Shown: positions 50,239-59,688 of the stretch, piece after piece | How positions within the stretch are numbered: the stretch's first letter is position 1 | How the letters are laid out: each line of letters opens with the position of its first letter | Origin: an uncultured Candidatus Puniceispirillum sp. | GTDB lineage: Bacteria > Pseudomonadota > Alphaproteobacteria > Puniceispirillales > Puniceispirillaceae | Assembly (NCBI GenBank): GCA_905182545.1 | Contig: CAJJBY010000002.1 | Span: forward strand, 157,050-221,049 | Length of the DNA stretch: 64,000 nt | Direction: 5' to 3' | Translations under genes and position numbers: made by a program | The notes under the pieces: generated by a model | Databases searched by the model: none | What the model saw: the letters and a program-made list of their open reading frames with translations, nothing else | Told to the model about the DNA's origin: nothing

Positions 50239-50868
50239 ATGTATTTTCGCCCCGGATTGCATAAAGAAGCCGGTCTGTCATTCAGCCCGATTAAAGCCAT
50301 TGTTTCACCGCGGCCGATTGGCTGGATTTCCAGCTGTGGTAAAGATGGCAGTATCAATCTGGCACCTTATAGCTATTTCAATGCGATCTCGGAACTGCCG
50401 CCGATGGTTATGTTCAGCAGCGCACCATCAGGCAATGCGCAGCATAAAGATTCGCTTCGCAATGTTATCGAAACCGAAGAATTTGTTGTTAATGTTGTCA
50501 GCGCCGCGCTTGGTGATGCGATGAATATCACGTCGGCAGATTTGGCCTATGGGCAAAATGAATTTACCGCCGCTGGCCTTGAGATGGCTGATTGCAACAC
50601 GGTCAAAGTTCCGCGTGTTGCCGCTGCACCAGCCGCGCTTGAATGTAAATTATGGAAAGTGATTGAATTACCGAAACCTGAGACTGGGGCCGAGACTGGC
50701 ATTGGTGTTATGGTTATTGGCACGATTACTGGCATTCATATTGCCGATGAAACTGTCAAAGACGGCAAAATAGATGTCACAAGCTATCAACCATTGGCAC
50801 GACTTGGCTATATGGATTATGCGCGGATCAATGACGTTTTTGCGATGCCACGCCCTGCGGTAAAATAA
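50239..50868 (+). CDS. Flavin reductase-like (FMN-binding split barrel) protein
   Basis: A 209-residue protein of the flavin-reductase-like family. The N-terminal SPIKAIVSPRPIGWISSCGK and NLAPYSYFNAISELPPMVMF motifs bind FMN, with DSLRNVIETEEFVVNVVSA and EFTAAGLEMADCNTVKVPRV after. Such proteins reduce flavins with NAD(P)H or act as flavin oxidoreductases; the substrate cannot be told. It stands alone, convergent with the next gene. Confidence 0.88.
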   Translation: MYFRPGLHKEAGLSFSPIKAIVSPRPIGWISSCGKDGSINLAPYSYFNAISELPPMVMFSSAPSGNAQHKDSLRNVIETEEFVVNVVSAALGDAMNITSADLAYGQNEFTAAGLEMADCNTVKVPRVAAAPAALECKLWKVIELPKPETGAETGIGVMVIGTITGIHIADETVKDGKIDVTSYQPLARLGYMDYARINDVFAMPRPAVK

Positions 50869-50895
50869 CATCAACAAAGCTAGGATATTTAACGC

Positions 50896-51594
50896 CTAGC
50901 GAAGGGTACAGCTTTCGACAATCACCGTGACATAGCCAAGAATATTGGCTTTTTCGAATTGTAATTTCAAAATCCAGTCTTCGGTGGGAATGATCGCATT
51001 TAAGGGCAAATTGCCAGTGATGGTTTTCTGGCCACCAAGGAAAACATGCCGAACGCTTAATGGCATTGACGGGTCAAACCATGGCGTATCGCGTTGAGCC
51101 TGTTTGCCTGCGCTGCCTTCGACAAATAAATTCAGCCCACCACCAAACAGGCTTAGCTTTGATTCCGGCCCTGCATAAAGCGGCGTGGCGACGGCAACGT
51201 CATTGCGTTCCACTTCACGGCAATTTACTGGATTGCCAAGCGTCTGAATTGACGAAATGATCTGTTCGGATGTGACGCCAGTGGCAATTTTCTTGGCGAT
51301 CACGCGCCGTAAAGCGACATTGTCCTTGCCCGTCACCGATTTTGCCATGCCAGCGGCCTTTGTTTCGGCAAGATCAAGTTGCAGCGATTGCACCTGACTG
51401 CTTAGTTCAGTGATGCGAACATTATTTTCATAAATCACCAAATCAGCTTCGGCCTGAAGGCTGGATTGTTCTGCTTGGCCCCATACCCAGCCAAACCATA
51501 TCGCACCACCAAACAAGGCAATGCGCACAAACAGAACCAACCAGCCGCGCATTTCACGACGGCGATAGCGTTCTTGTGTTTCAAAAAAATCCAT
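50896..51594 (-). CDS. Membrane-anchored coiled-coil protein, unrecognised
   Basis: A 232-residue protein from ATG 51,594 (MDFFETQERYRRREMRGW). One membrane helix at about 20-40 (LVLFVRIALFGGAIWFGWVW) is followed by a likely coiled coil of about 40 residues (ENNVRITELSSQVQSLQLDL). The C-terminal half, probably periplasmic and beta-rich, has cysteines in VNCREVERN and at the C-terminus (ESCTLR) that could pair. The layout resembles proteobacterial single-pass coiled-coil proteins, but no family could be named. It is divergent from the HD-domain gene. Confidence 0.6.
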   Translation of the reverse strand: MDFFETQERYRRREMRGWLVLFVRIALFGGAIWFGWVWGQAEQSSLQAEADLVIYENNVRITELSSQVQSLQLDLAETKAAGMAKSVTGKDNVALRRVIAKKIATGVTSEQIISSIQTLGNPVNCREVERNDVAVATPLYAGPESKLSLFGGGLNLFVEGSAGKQAQRDTPWFDPSMPLSVRHVFLGGQKTITGNLPLNAIIPTEDWILKLQFEKANILGYVTVIVESCTLR

Positions 51595-51900
51595 GCTGGC
51601 AGCCCTTGCCGGAATGATCATGCCTTTGCGGCGTCTTCGTTGGTTCTAGATACAACAATGACGCCGAAACGCCAAGCGATGATCGGGCGCGGCGACAAGC
51701 AATAGTCTTTGATCACAATTGGCTTGGGTCTTGCCGGCTTGAAACTTTGGCAAAGACTTGTCAAACTAGCTCTGCAATCTGATGCGGTGACGTTGGCTTT
51801 AAAACAGATCGGCACCCCAACCACGCCTCGAAATTATCATGTCCAGAAAATCGCCAGCTACCACTTAATCAGCCATCACTTTATATTTGGATCATCTTTC

Positions 51901-52572
51901 ATGCAAAAGCCTGCTTTACCGCGCCCACGCAAACCAAAGTCGGGTCAGCGCATATCCAAACCGGCAAAAGATGAAATTGCGGCGCGCGCATGGCAACGGA
52001 TGCTCAGTGGCCGGCGACTTGATATTTTGAACCCATCGCCGTTGGATATTGAAATTGAAGATATTGCCCACGGATTGGCACGGGTTAGCCGCTGGAATGG
52101 ACAAACCCGCGGCAAACACAGCTTTTCAGTTGCCCAACATTGCGTTCTGGTTGAACGGCTTGTTCGCGCCAATGCACCAAAGCTGGATCAAAAATGGTAT
52201 CTGGCGGCCTTGCTTCATGACGCGCCCGAATATGTCATTGGGGATATGATCACCCCATTCAAACATGTTCTTGGTGGCATTTACCGTGATATCGAATCCG
52301 GCCTTGATCGGGCGGTGAATATCCGCTTTGGCCTACCGCCTAGCCTTTCGAAGCCGGTACAGCGCAGCATCAAACGCGCCGACCGCATGGCGGCATGGCT
52401 AGAAGCAACCCAGCTTGCCGGTTTTTCCGAAGCCGAAGCCGCAAAGATTTTTATCAAACCAGCTGGCACACCTGCCAATATCCGGCTTCGCCCGCAATCT
52501 CCAGATGATGCGGCGGCCAGTTTTCTGCGGCGATTTTCTATCCTTGGTGGCTATAAGAAACAGATGAAATAG
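51901..52572 (+). CDS. HD-domain phosphohydrolase, YfbR-like
   Basis: A 223-residue HD-superfamily protein. HSFSVAQHCVLVERLV and AALLHDAPEYVIGDMITPFK carry the metal-binding H...HD pattern, and a distal Asp follows in IKRADRMAAWLEATQLAGF. YfbR-type members are 5'-deoxynucleotidases, a plausible but unproven activity here. ATG 51,901 was chosen over upstream 51,709 because the extra 64 residues are unlike the family. It converges on the zinc-ribbon gene. Confidence 0.8.
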   Translation: MQKPALPRPRKPKSGQRISKPAKDEIAARAWQRMLSGRRLDILNPSPLDIEIEDIAHGLARVSRWNGQTRGKHSFSVAQHCVLVERLVRANAPKLDQKWYLAALLHDAPEYVIGDMITPFKHVLGGIYRDIESGLDRAVNIRFGLPPSLSKPVQRSIKRADRMAAWLEATQLAGFSEAEAAKIFIKPAGTPANIRLRPQSPDDAAASFLRRFSILGGYKKQMK

Positions 52573-52578
52573 CCCACG

Positions 52579-52803
52579 CTATTTGCGCAAGGCCGAAGCC
52601 GCACGTTGTCGCTGTTTCACTTTGCGTGATTTGATCATCGCCTTGGCCTTGCCCATCGTCAGACAATCAGGACAAACATAAACCCCAGCAAGGTCAAACT
52701 CACCGCGCAAATTTGGTAAATCCATACACCAGCAACGGTCTTTGCCAACTGGCGCGCCGCAATTGAATTTGGTGCCGCAATGCTCACAAATTAGCTTTTC
52801 CAT
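52579..52803 (-). CDS. Cysteine-rich CWC family protein
   Basis: A 74-residue protein with paired cysteines: LICEHCGTKFNCGAPVGKD, RCWCMDLPNL and VYVCPDCLTMG. The CxxC, CWC and CPDC pattern matches the small CWC family, which probably binds zinc; function unknown. The C-terminal 25 residues are strongly basic. ATG 52,803 is preferred to the ATG one codon upstream. Confidence 0.75.
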   Translation of the reverse strand: MEKLICEHCGTKFNCGAPVGKDRCWCMDLPNLRGEFDLAGVYVCPDCLTMGKAKAMIKSRKVKQRQRAASALRK

Positions 52804-53033
52804 CAAAAGCTACAATCAAGATGGACAGAAAAACAGCATCCGCCGATTCAAACTTTAACGCAAGATGGACAGGCACCGCAAAAGCCACAACGCCATTTTT
52901 CACCCATAAGCATTAACGTTTTTTCTTCAGTTAAAAATCAAGTCACTTTTAAAGCGGAAAAGGTCTTTTTCTTTATAGTAATCTTTGCCACAGTAGGCTT
53001 TTATTAAGTCAGTATTTCAGCGCTAGGAAAATC

Positions 53034-54284
53034 ATGCGTTATTCAATATGGTTATTGATCAATCAAGCGTTGACAGGCAATCGGAACTGGACGCCGGCTT
53101 GGCGCGAGCCTGAGCCCAAAAGCCATTATGACATTGTCATTGTTGGCGGCGGTGGGCATGGACTTGCAACGGCCTTTTATCTGGCCAGCCGCTATGGCAT
53201 GAAAAATATTGCCGTTCTCGAAAAGGGCTGGATTGGATCAGGCAATATTGGCCGCAATACAACCATTATCCGGTCAAATTATCTTCTTGATGGCAACGAG
53301 CCTTTTTACGAACAATCGCTGCAGCTTTGGGAAGGGCTAGAGCAAGATATCAACTATAATGCCATGATGTCGCAGCGTGGTATTATCAATCTTTACCATT
53401 CGGATGCCCAGCGCGATTCCTATGTTCGGCGCGGCAATGCCATGCGGCTTCATGGCGCTGATGCCGAATTATTGAATCAAGATCAATTGCGCAGCCTCTG
53501 CCCGTTTCTCGATTATGAAAATGCCCGCTTTCCAATCATGGGCGGTTTACTGCAAAAACGCGCCGGAACCGCACGACATGATGCGGTGGCATGGGGCTAT
53601 GCCCGCGCCGCCGATCAACGCGGTGTCGATATCATCCAGAATTGCGATGTTACTGATTTTCTGATCAAAGATGGGGTTTGCACCGGCGTTGAAACAAGTA
53701 AAGGCACAATCCGCGCTGGCAAAATCGGTGTTGCTGTTGCCGGATCGACAAGCCGTGTTATGGCAAAGGCTGGCCTAAGACTGCCGATTGAAAGCCATGT
53801 TTTACAAGCCTTTGTCACCGAAGGGTTAAAGCCGGTTATTCCGGGCGTGATTACGTTTGGCGCAGGCCATTTCTATATCAGCCAGTCAGATAAGGGCGGC
53901 CTTGTTTTTGGCGGTGATATTGATGGCTATAACAGCTATGCCCAACGCGGCAATTTACCAGTGTTTGAAGATGTATGCGAGGGCGGCATGGCGATTATGC
54001 CAATGATTGGCCGCGCCCGCATGTTGCGCAATTGGGGCGGCATTATGGATATGTCGATGGATGGGTCACCAATCATCGACAAAACGCCGATTGACCATCT
54101 TTATCTAAATGCTGGCTGGTGCTATGGCGGCTTTAAAGCCACCCCTGCATCGGGTCTTTGTTTTGCGCATCTTTTGGCGCGTGATGAACCACATAAAGTT
54201 GCCACCAAACTTCGACTTGACCGGTTTCGGCGTGGTGCCATGCTTGACGAACGCGGCGCAGGCGCCCAACCAAACCTTCATTAA
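53034..54284 (+). CDS. soxB: Sarcosine oxidase beta subunit-like FAD oxidoreductase
   Basis: Beta subunit of heterotetrameric sarcosine oxidase, where sarcosine (or a similar N-methyl amine) is oxidised. The 416-residue protein has the FAD-binding DIVIVGGGGHGLATAFYLAS near residue 33, GSGNIGRNTTIIRSNYL, and RAGTARHDAVAWGYARAAD, whose His182 corresponds to the histidine that carries covalent FMN. The end of the FAD fold is FKATPASGLCFAHLLARDEP. First gene of a B-D-A-G operon, with 30 bp to soxD. The upstream 230 bp contain no recognised regulator or riboswitch. Confidence 0.93.
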   Translation: MRYSIWLLINQALTGNRNWTPAWREPEPKSHYDIVIVGGGGHGLATAFYLASRYGMKNIAVLEKGWIGSGNIGRNTTIIRSNYLLDGNEPFYEQSLQLWEGLEQDINYNAMMSQRGIINLYHSDAQRDSYVRRGNAMRLHGADAELLNQDQLRSLCPFLDYENARFPIMGGLLQKRAGTARHDAVAWGYARAADQRGVDIIQNCDVTDFLIKDGVCTGVETSKGTIRAGKIGVAVAGSTSRVMAKAGLRLPIESHVLQAFVTEGLKPVIPGVITFGAGHFYISQSDKGGLVFGGDIDGYNSYAQRGNLPVFEDVCEGGMAIMPMIGRARMLRNWGGIMDMSMDGSPIIDKTPIDHLYLNAGWCYGGFKATPASGLCFAHLLARDEPHKVATKLRLDRFRRGAMLDERGAGAQPNLH

Positions 54285-54314
54285 CCAAGAGCCCAAGGAC
54301 GAAAATCAACAACA

Positions 54315-54701
54315 ATGATTATCAACCACCCCCATCTTGGCTCACGTGATGCCAGCGAATTCACCATTCTTGGTGACGCCAGCCTGATTAACCGGCCTGA
54401 TTGGCAGGCTGGTGACGCGGATGATGCTTTTTATAATTATCAATATCTAAGGAATAACCCAGCCGGACTTCACCGCGAATTATGGTTTCATGAACAGGGT
54501 GACCGGTCATGGCTGGTGGTAACGCGCGACACGGTAACACATGCGGTTATTGAGGTGGCGCTGGCAAGCGATGTTGCCAAAGCGGCAAAAGCAAAAGCAA
54601 AAACAGCGCAGAAAACTACTCCCAAAAAGGCCACCACCAAAAAAGCTGTTTCCAAAAAGACCGCTGCTAAAAAGACTGCCACCAAGAGGAAGGCAACATG
54701 A
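54315..54701 (+). CDS. soxD: Sarcosine oxidase delta subunit-like protein without zinc cysteines, with lysine-rich tail
   Basis: Residues 1-85 follow the SoxD family: GSRDASEFTILGDA, YNYQYLRNNPAGLHRELWFH and GDRSWLVVTRDTVTHAV. The usual CPYCG opening is HPHLG and the later Cys is Asp in EQGDRSW. Three of the four known zinc ligands (C, C, H, C) are therefore missing; only His in WFH remains. Residues 86-128 are a Lys/Ala/Thr tail (KKAVSKKTAAKKTATKRKAT) like a histone H1 or TopA tail, absent from ordinary SoxD of about 90-100 residues. It overlaps soxA by 4 bp. Role: subunit of the adjacent oxidase; the tail's role is unknown. Confidence 0.85.
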   Translation: MIINHPHLGSRDASEFTILGDASLINRPDWQAGDADDAFYNYQYLRNNPAGLHRELWFHEQGDRSWLVVTRDTVTHAVIEVALASDVAKAAKAKAKTAQKTTPKKATTKKAVSKKTAAKKTATKRKAT

Positions 54702-57654
54702 GTGCCGCAATCCTTTCGCAAAAAAACCGGATCACTGGCGGGCTTGTTGATCGCGACCAGCCGCTTGGCTTTCGTTTTGACGGGCAGCATTATACCGGTT
54801 TTGCCGGTGATACGCTGGCATCGGCATTGCTTGCCAATGATGTGCGGCTTGTCGGGCGCAGTTTCAAATATCACCGGCCACGGGGCATTTTAACCGCTGG
54901 ATCCGAAGAACCGAATGCGCTGGTTACCATTGGCGATGGCGCCCATCAAGACCCGAATAGCCGCGCAACAACAGCCCAGCTTTTTGACGGGATGAGTGCG
55001 AAAAGCCAAACAAAAATGGGGCTTTTGTCGTTTGATCTTATGGCGGTCAACGATTTTCTGTCGCCATTGCTTGGTGCTGGTTTCTACTACAAGACCTTTA
55101 TGTGGCCTGCCGCATTCTGGGAAAAGATTTACGAACCCATCATAAGAAAGGCCGCCGGTCTTGGCAGCCTCTCCGGCCTTGCCGACCCTGATCAATATGA
55201 TAAGGGCTATCTCCATTGTGATTTATTGGTCATTGGCAGCGGGCCAAGCGGGTTAATGGCGGCGCTCGCGGCGGCCAAATCAGGCTTGCAAATTATTCTT
55301 GCTGATGAAGATTTTTGTCTTGGCGGCCGCTTAAATGCCGAACGCCAAGAAATCAACGGTATGGAAAGCGCCGCTTTTGCTGCGTTATGTTTGGCCCAGC
55401 TTGCAGCGATGGATAATGTTCGCATCCTGTCCAAAACAACAATATTTGGTGCCTTTGATCATGGTTGCTATGGCGCGCTGGAACGTGTGAACGAACATAA
55501 TGCCAATGGCGCCATTCGCCAGATTTTTTGGCATATCCGCAGCCAAAGATGCGTTTTGGCAGCAGGCGCGACCGAACGGCCAATTGCCTTTAGCAATAAT
55601 GACCGGCCGGGTGTCATGCTTGCCGGTGCGGTGCGAACCTATGTCAATCGGTTTGGCGTTGCCCCCGGCAAACGCGTTGCCATTTTCACCAATAATGATG
55701 ATGGCTGGGCAACCGCGCAGGATTTGCACGCTGCAGGCGTTGAAGTTACCGCCATTATCGACAGCCGAACCGATATTGCCAAAACCCCGCCAACAGGCGT
55801 ACCAACAGTTCTTGGCGGGCAAATCGTCAACACCACCGGACGGCTTGGGATTCGCAGCGTGACATTGAATAACGGAACTCATATTCCGGCCGATTGTCTG
55901 GCTGTTTCTGGCGGCTGGTCGCCAACGGTTCATCTAACCTGTCATCAGCGCGGCCGTCCGGTTTGGAACGATGCGATTGCCGGATTTGTTCCGGGTGGCA
56001 ATTTGCCTGATGGCATGATCGTAACCGGTGCGGCAAATGGGGTTATGACCCTTGCCAGCTGTTTGCAAAACGGCCTCAAAGCAGGCCAGCAAGCGGTTCG
56101 CGATTTAGGCCGTAAACCCGCAGCAATCAAGCACCACGCGCCGCTGATGAAAGCTTTGCCATCCAGCCGTTCTGGCATGTCAAAGGCAGTGATAAAAAGG
56201 CCTTTGTTGATTTCCAGAATGATGTTGGGGTTAAAGATATCAAACAATCGCACCGCGAAGGCTTTCGGTCGGTTGAACATCTAAAACGCTACACCACACT
56301 TGGCATGGCAACCGATCAGGGCAAAATCGCCAATATCCCCGGATTGGCCATTCTTGCCGATATTTCTGGCAAAACCATCGCCGAAACCGGAACAACAATT
56401 TTTCGCCCACCCTACACGCCAGTGCCAATTGCCGCCTTTGCTGGACGCAGCCGTGGCAAGGATTTCCGCCCTACCCGCCTAACCCCATCGCATAAATGGG
56501 CCAGCGCTGAGGGTGCTGTGTTTGTTGAAACCGGTGCATGGCTTCGCGCCCAATGGTATCCCAAAACAGGCGAAACTGAATGGCGTCAATCAGTTGACCG
56601 CGAAGTTTTGGCAACGCGGGCATCGGTTGGCATTTGCGACGTCACCACGCTTGGCAAGATTGATATTCAGGGTCGTGATGCGGCAGCGTTTCTAAATCAT
56701 GTCTATGCCAATGGATTTGCCAAACTGCCGATTGGTAAAACCCGCTATGGCCTGATGCTTCGTGAAGATGGCATGGTGATGGATGACGGCACAACCGCAC
56801 GGCTTGGCGAGACGCATTATGTCATGACCACAACAACGGCAAATGCGGTTGGCGTGTTCAGGCATCTTGAATTCTGCCGCCAATGCCTATGGCCTGAGCT
56901 TGATGTTCAATTGATTTCGATCACCGAACAATATGCCCAATATGCGTTTGCTGGCCCGAATGCCCGCCGTCTTTTGGAAAAGCTGATTGATTCGGGTGAA
57001 GACATCTCGAACGAAGCCTTTCCCTTTATGGCTTGCGGCGAAATCAGCATTTGCGGCGGTGTGAAAGCGCGGCTTTTCCGCATTTCCTTCTCGGGCGAAC
57101 TTGCGTTTGAAATCGCCGTTCCATCACGCTATGGCGATGCAATGATCCGTGCGCTTATGGCGGCTGGTGAGGAATTTGGCGTAACGCCCTATGGCACCGA
57201 GGCGCTTGGCGTTATGCGCATTGAAAAGGGTCATATTGCTGGTAATGAATTAAACGGCCAGACAACCGCCCGTCAGATGGGGCTTGGCAGGATGGTTGCA
57301 CAAAGCAAAGATTCCATTGGCCTTGTGCTAAGCCGCCGTCCTGAATTGGTTCGTGATGATGATTATGAATTAATCGGCCTCAAACCGGTTGATTCCGATC
57401 AGCCCTTGATTGCCGGTTCGCATTTTATCGGTATTGGCGCCAGCACGGTTGCGGAAAATGACGAAGGCTGGGTAACATCGATTGCCTATTCGCCGCATTT
57501 AAAAAGCGCGATCGGGCTTGGCTATATCCAGCGCGGCAACAGCCGTCATGGTGATATTGTAAGAGCGGTCAATCTGCTTGGCGGTCAGGATATCAAGGTC
57601 GAATTATGCAGCCCGCATTTTATCGATCCGGAAGGAACGCGGCTTCATGGCTAA
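54698..57654 (+). CDS. soxA: Sarcosine oxidase alpha subunit-like protein (one frame break in the assembled sequence)
   Basis: Alpha subunit of the heterotetrameric oxidase. Its NAD/FAD half contains GDTLASALLANDVRLVGRSF, KYHRPRGILTAGSEEPNAL and LLVIGSGPSGLMAALAAAKS. The C-terminal half is a GcvT-like aminomethyltransferase domain that hands the methyl group to tetrahydrofolate (RASVGICDVTTLGKIDIQGR, GEISICGGVKARLFRISFSG, YGTEALGVMRIEKGHIAGNE). The frame breaks near 56,159 at TTGCCATCC; adding one C gives ALPIQPFWHVKGSDKKAFVD and a 985-residue protein. Overlaps soxD by 4 bp and soxG by 8 bp. Confidence 0.93.
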
Positions 57655-58285
57655 ATCTGCACCTATGTCGAAAACACTGCCAAGCTTAACCGCGCAAAGC
57701 CCGCTTGGTGGCTATAAAATGATCGTCGATGGCACCAGCCTTATTGAGGTCACTGGCCTATCAATGGTGTCGGTTGCGCCGCTTGCTGGCAGCCAAGCGG
57801 CCTTTCAAACGGCAACGGCCAAATTATTCAAGACTGGCAAGAGTGACAGCTCAAAACCAAGCGCGACAATGGCACTTGACCGGCCTGGCAAACAACGTTG
57901 CATCTTGATGCCAAGCGCGCAGAACCAATGGTTTTTATGTTTTGATGATGATGGCACCAATCCAATTGACGCGGCCAAGGCGTTGCTTGGCAAAAGCCTG
58001 TCAAAACAGATGGCAATGACCGATCAATCCGATTCATGGGTTATTCTGGCATTGTCTGGCCCGCAAAGCAGACGGACATTCGCGCGAATTTGCCCGATTG
58101 ATTGCAGCGCATCAGCCATGCTGATTGGCACCACCGCACGTACAAGCATGGAACATCTTGGTGCCATCATCACCCGCCGCCCCGATGAGGGTGATCACCA
58201 GCCTTGTTTCTGGTTGTTATCAGCGCGATCTTCGGCTGCCAGCTTTTTGCACACAATTACCGGATCACCACCATTTCGTGATTAA
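57647..58285 (+). CDS. soxG: Sarcosine oxidase gamma subunit-like protein
   Basis: Gamma subunit of heterotetrameric sarcosine oxidase. The 212-residue protein is a weakly conserved GcvT-related fold, with DSWVILALSGPQSRRTFARI and CPIDCSASAMLIGTTARTSM near residues 125-165, the family's best conserved part, and LLSARSSAASFLHTIT at the end. It overlaps soxA by 8 bp. Last gene of the operon; no glyA, purU or folD genes follow, unlike several sox operons. Confidence 0.85.
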   Translation: MAKSAPMSKTLPSLTAQSPLGGYKMIVDGTSLIEVTGLSMVSVAPLAGSQAAFQTATAKLFKTGKSDSSKPSATMALDRPGKQRCILMPSAQNQWFLCFDDDGTNPIDAAKALLGKSLSKQMAMTDQSDSWVILALSGPQSRRTFARICPIDCSASAMLIGTTARTSMEHLGAIITRRPDEGDHQPCFWLLSARSSAASFLHTITGSPPFRD

Positions 58286-58306
58286 ATCAGACATCTTGAT
58301 TTTTTT
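58284..58306 (+). terminator. Probable terminator after soxG
   Basis: A short hairpin AAATCA-loop-TGATTT is followed directly by further T. The stem is only 6 bp and AT-rich, so strength is uncertain, but its position at the end of the operon fits. Confidence 0.45.
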
Positions 58307-58376
58307 ACGCAGAAAACCCCGCTTTCCTTTTGCATCATCGGATTAGCTGGGCTATCACCTGAGGCAGGCCAGTCAT

Positions 58377-58461
58377 GCGGGCGTGATGGAATGGTAGACA
58401 TAACGGACTTAAAATCCGTGGGCCCTAGGCCGTGGGAGTTCGAGTCTCCCCGCCCGCACCA
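58377..58461 (+). tRNA. tRNA-Leu(TAA), genomic island attachment site
   Basis: An 85-nt class II tRNA. The acceptor GCGGGCG pairs with CGCCCGC before ACCA; the D-arm is TGATGGAATGGTAGACA; the anticodon stem-loop ACGGA-CTTAAAA-TCCGT gives anticodon TAA. A variable arm GGGCCCTAGGCC and T-arm GGGAGTTCGAGTCTCCC follow, with CCA encoded. An integrase pseudogene begins 76 bp downstream, and the last 16 nt recur inverted at 60,032-60,047, marking the tRNA as an integration target. Confidence 0.95.
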
Positions 58462-58539
58462 TCTTTAGTGTCACAATTGAACTACTCAATTGATTTGCAA
58501 GCATATTATTTGCAGCAGTCAACTTGGGTGGACAATATG
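58446..58539 (+). repeat. 94-bp inverted repeat, left arm
   Basis: Begins in the last 16 nt of tRNA-Leu (CTCCCCGCCCGCACCA) and ends exactly on the ATG of the integrase frame at 58,537. It matches the reverse complement of 59,954-60,047 at 92 of 94 positions; the two mismatches are in TGTCACAAT versus TGTTCCAAT. It contains AT-rich sequence that could hold a promoter. Confidence 0.93.
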
Positions 58540-59688
58540 GTAGACAAATCTTGTGCCTCTTATCTCTATCAAAAGCGTGGTGTTTACTACTTTAGTAAGC
58601 AGGTTCCATGCGATGTCAGGCAGCATTATAAGCGTGACAGGATAGTTCTTTGCCTTAAAACCAAGTCATTTAGACGTGCAAAGAGGATGTGTGATTCCAT
58701 TCTGCAAAGGCTGCATGATTATTGGTTGTCATTGAGATTGAGTGCGATGCCCTTCCTGCCCAGCACTTGGTGAATGATAGTAACGGTCACGGTCATTTGT
58801 CGTCTGGACCAACCCTATCAGAAGCAAGAGATGCGTATATCAAGCTGAAGGGCGTTGGTAAGGATAAGACGTTTATCCGTGGAGCAACTCAGGAATGTTG
58901 AGTATGTATTAAGCATTTAGGTGACAGGCCTATTGATGCTATATCATCTGCTGATGCAGCTGCACTTCGTGATGCTATGCTGGATAAAGGGCTATGTATC
59001 GCATCAGTAAAACGCAACTTCTCTACCATCAGGTCAATTATCAACCTAACCATCAGTGAACAAGGGCTTGATTGTGGTAATGCCTTTGCCGCACCTTCAT
59101 GCCTGAAGAAGATAGGCAAAGGCGGTTACCCATACCAATAGACTGTATCAGAGCCATCCAGTCTGATTGTCGTCATATGGATGATGATATGCGCTGGCTT
59201 GTGGCTCTATTGAGTGACACAGGTATGAGGCTTGGAGAAGCCGTTGGGCTAGCAATCACAGACATCAATCTGGATGATGAATACCTCATATAAATCTCAT
59301 CCCACATCCGTGGAGAAGGCTTAAAACCAAAGGAAGCGAAAGATATGTTCCATTGGTTGGAGAAGCCCTGTGGGCAGCTTCTAGGGCGATTGAAGGTGCA
59401 TCTGGAAGCAGTTTCCTGTTTCCAAGATATAATCGTGGTTCATCTAGCAATGCCAACTCCGCTTCAGCTGCTATCAACAAGTGGCTAAAGCCAAGAGTGC
59501 CAGAGAATTGCGTCATCCATTCATTCAGACATTCCATGCGAGATAGGCTTCGTGCTGTTGAATGTCCATCAGACATCATTGATGCCATTGGTGGTTGGAC
59601 AACAACTGGAGTAGGGCAGAGATATGGAACTGGGCAGCCGTTAGAGGTAAAAGCTAAGTGGATGGACCGACTTGTTGACCAAGATTGA
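58537..59688 (+). pseudogene. Tyrosine recombinase (island integrase), frameshifted
   Basis: Reading across three frames gives about 384 residues of a phage-type integrase. The N-terminal arm/core domain starts YLYQKRGVYYFSKQVPCDV. The catalytic domain holds the Arg in LSDTGMRLGEAVGLAI, the Lys in RRLKTKGSERYVPLVG, the His and Arg in HSFRHSMRDRLR, the Trp in GGWTTTGVGQ and the Tyr in QRYGTG. All catalytic residues can be found, but at least five one-base shifts (near 58,730, 58,890, 58,911, 59,095 and 59,290) break it. That is far denser than in the core, so true decay is likely. It converges with and overlaps the next small gene by 35 bp. Confidence 0.88.

Noticed and set aside
52807..53033. 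Riboswitch before the sarcosine-oxidase operon, for example a glycine riboswitch
   Set aside because: The sequence is AT-rich and shows no conserved glycine aptamer core or paired aptamers that I could identify.
58432..58536. N-terminal extension of the integrase frame through the tRNA-Leu end and repeat arm
   Set aside because: It translates tRNA sequence; the same false extension appears before the 100-residue gene because both lie on the same repeat.
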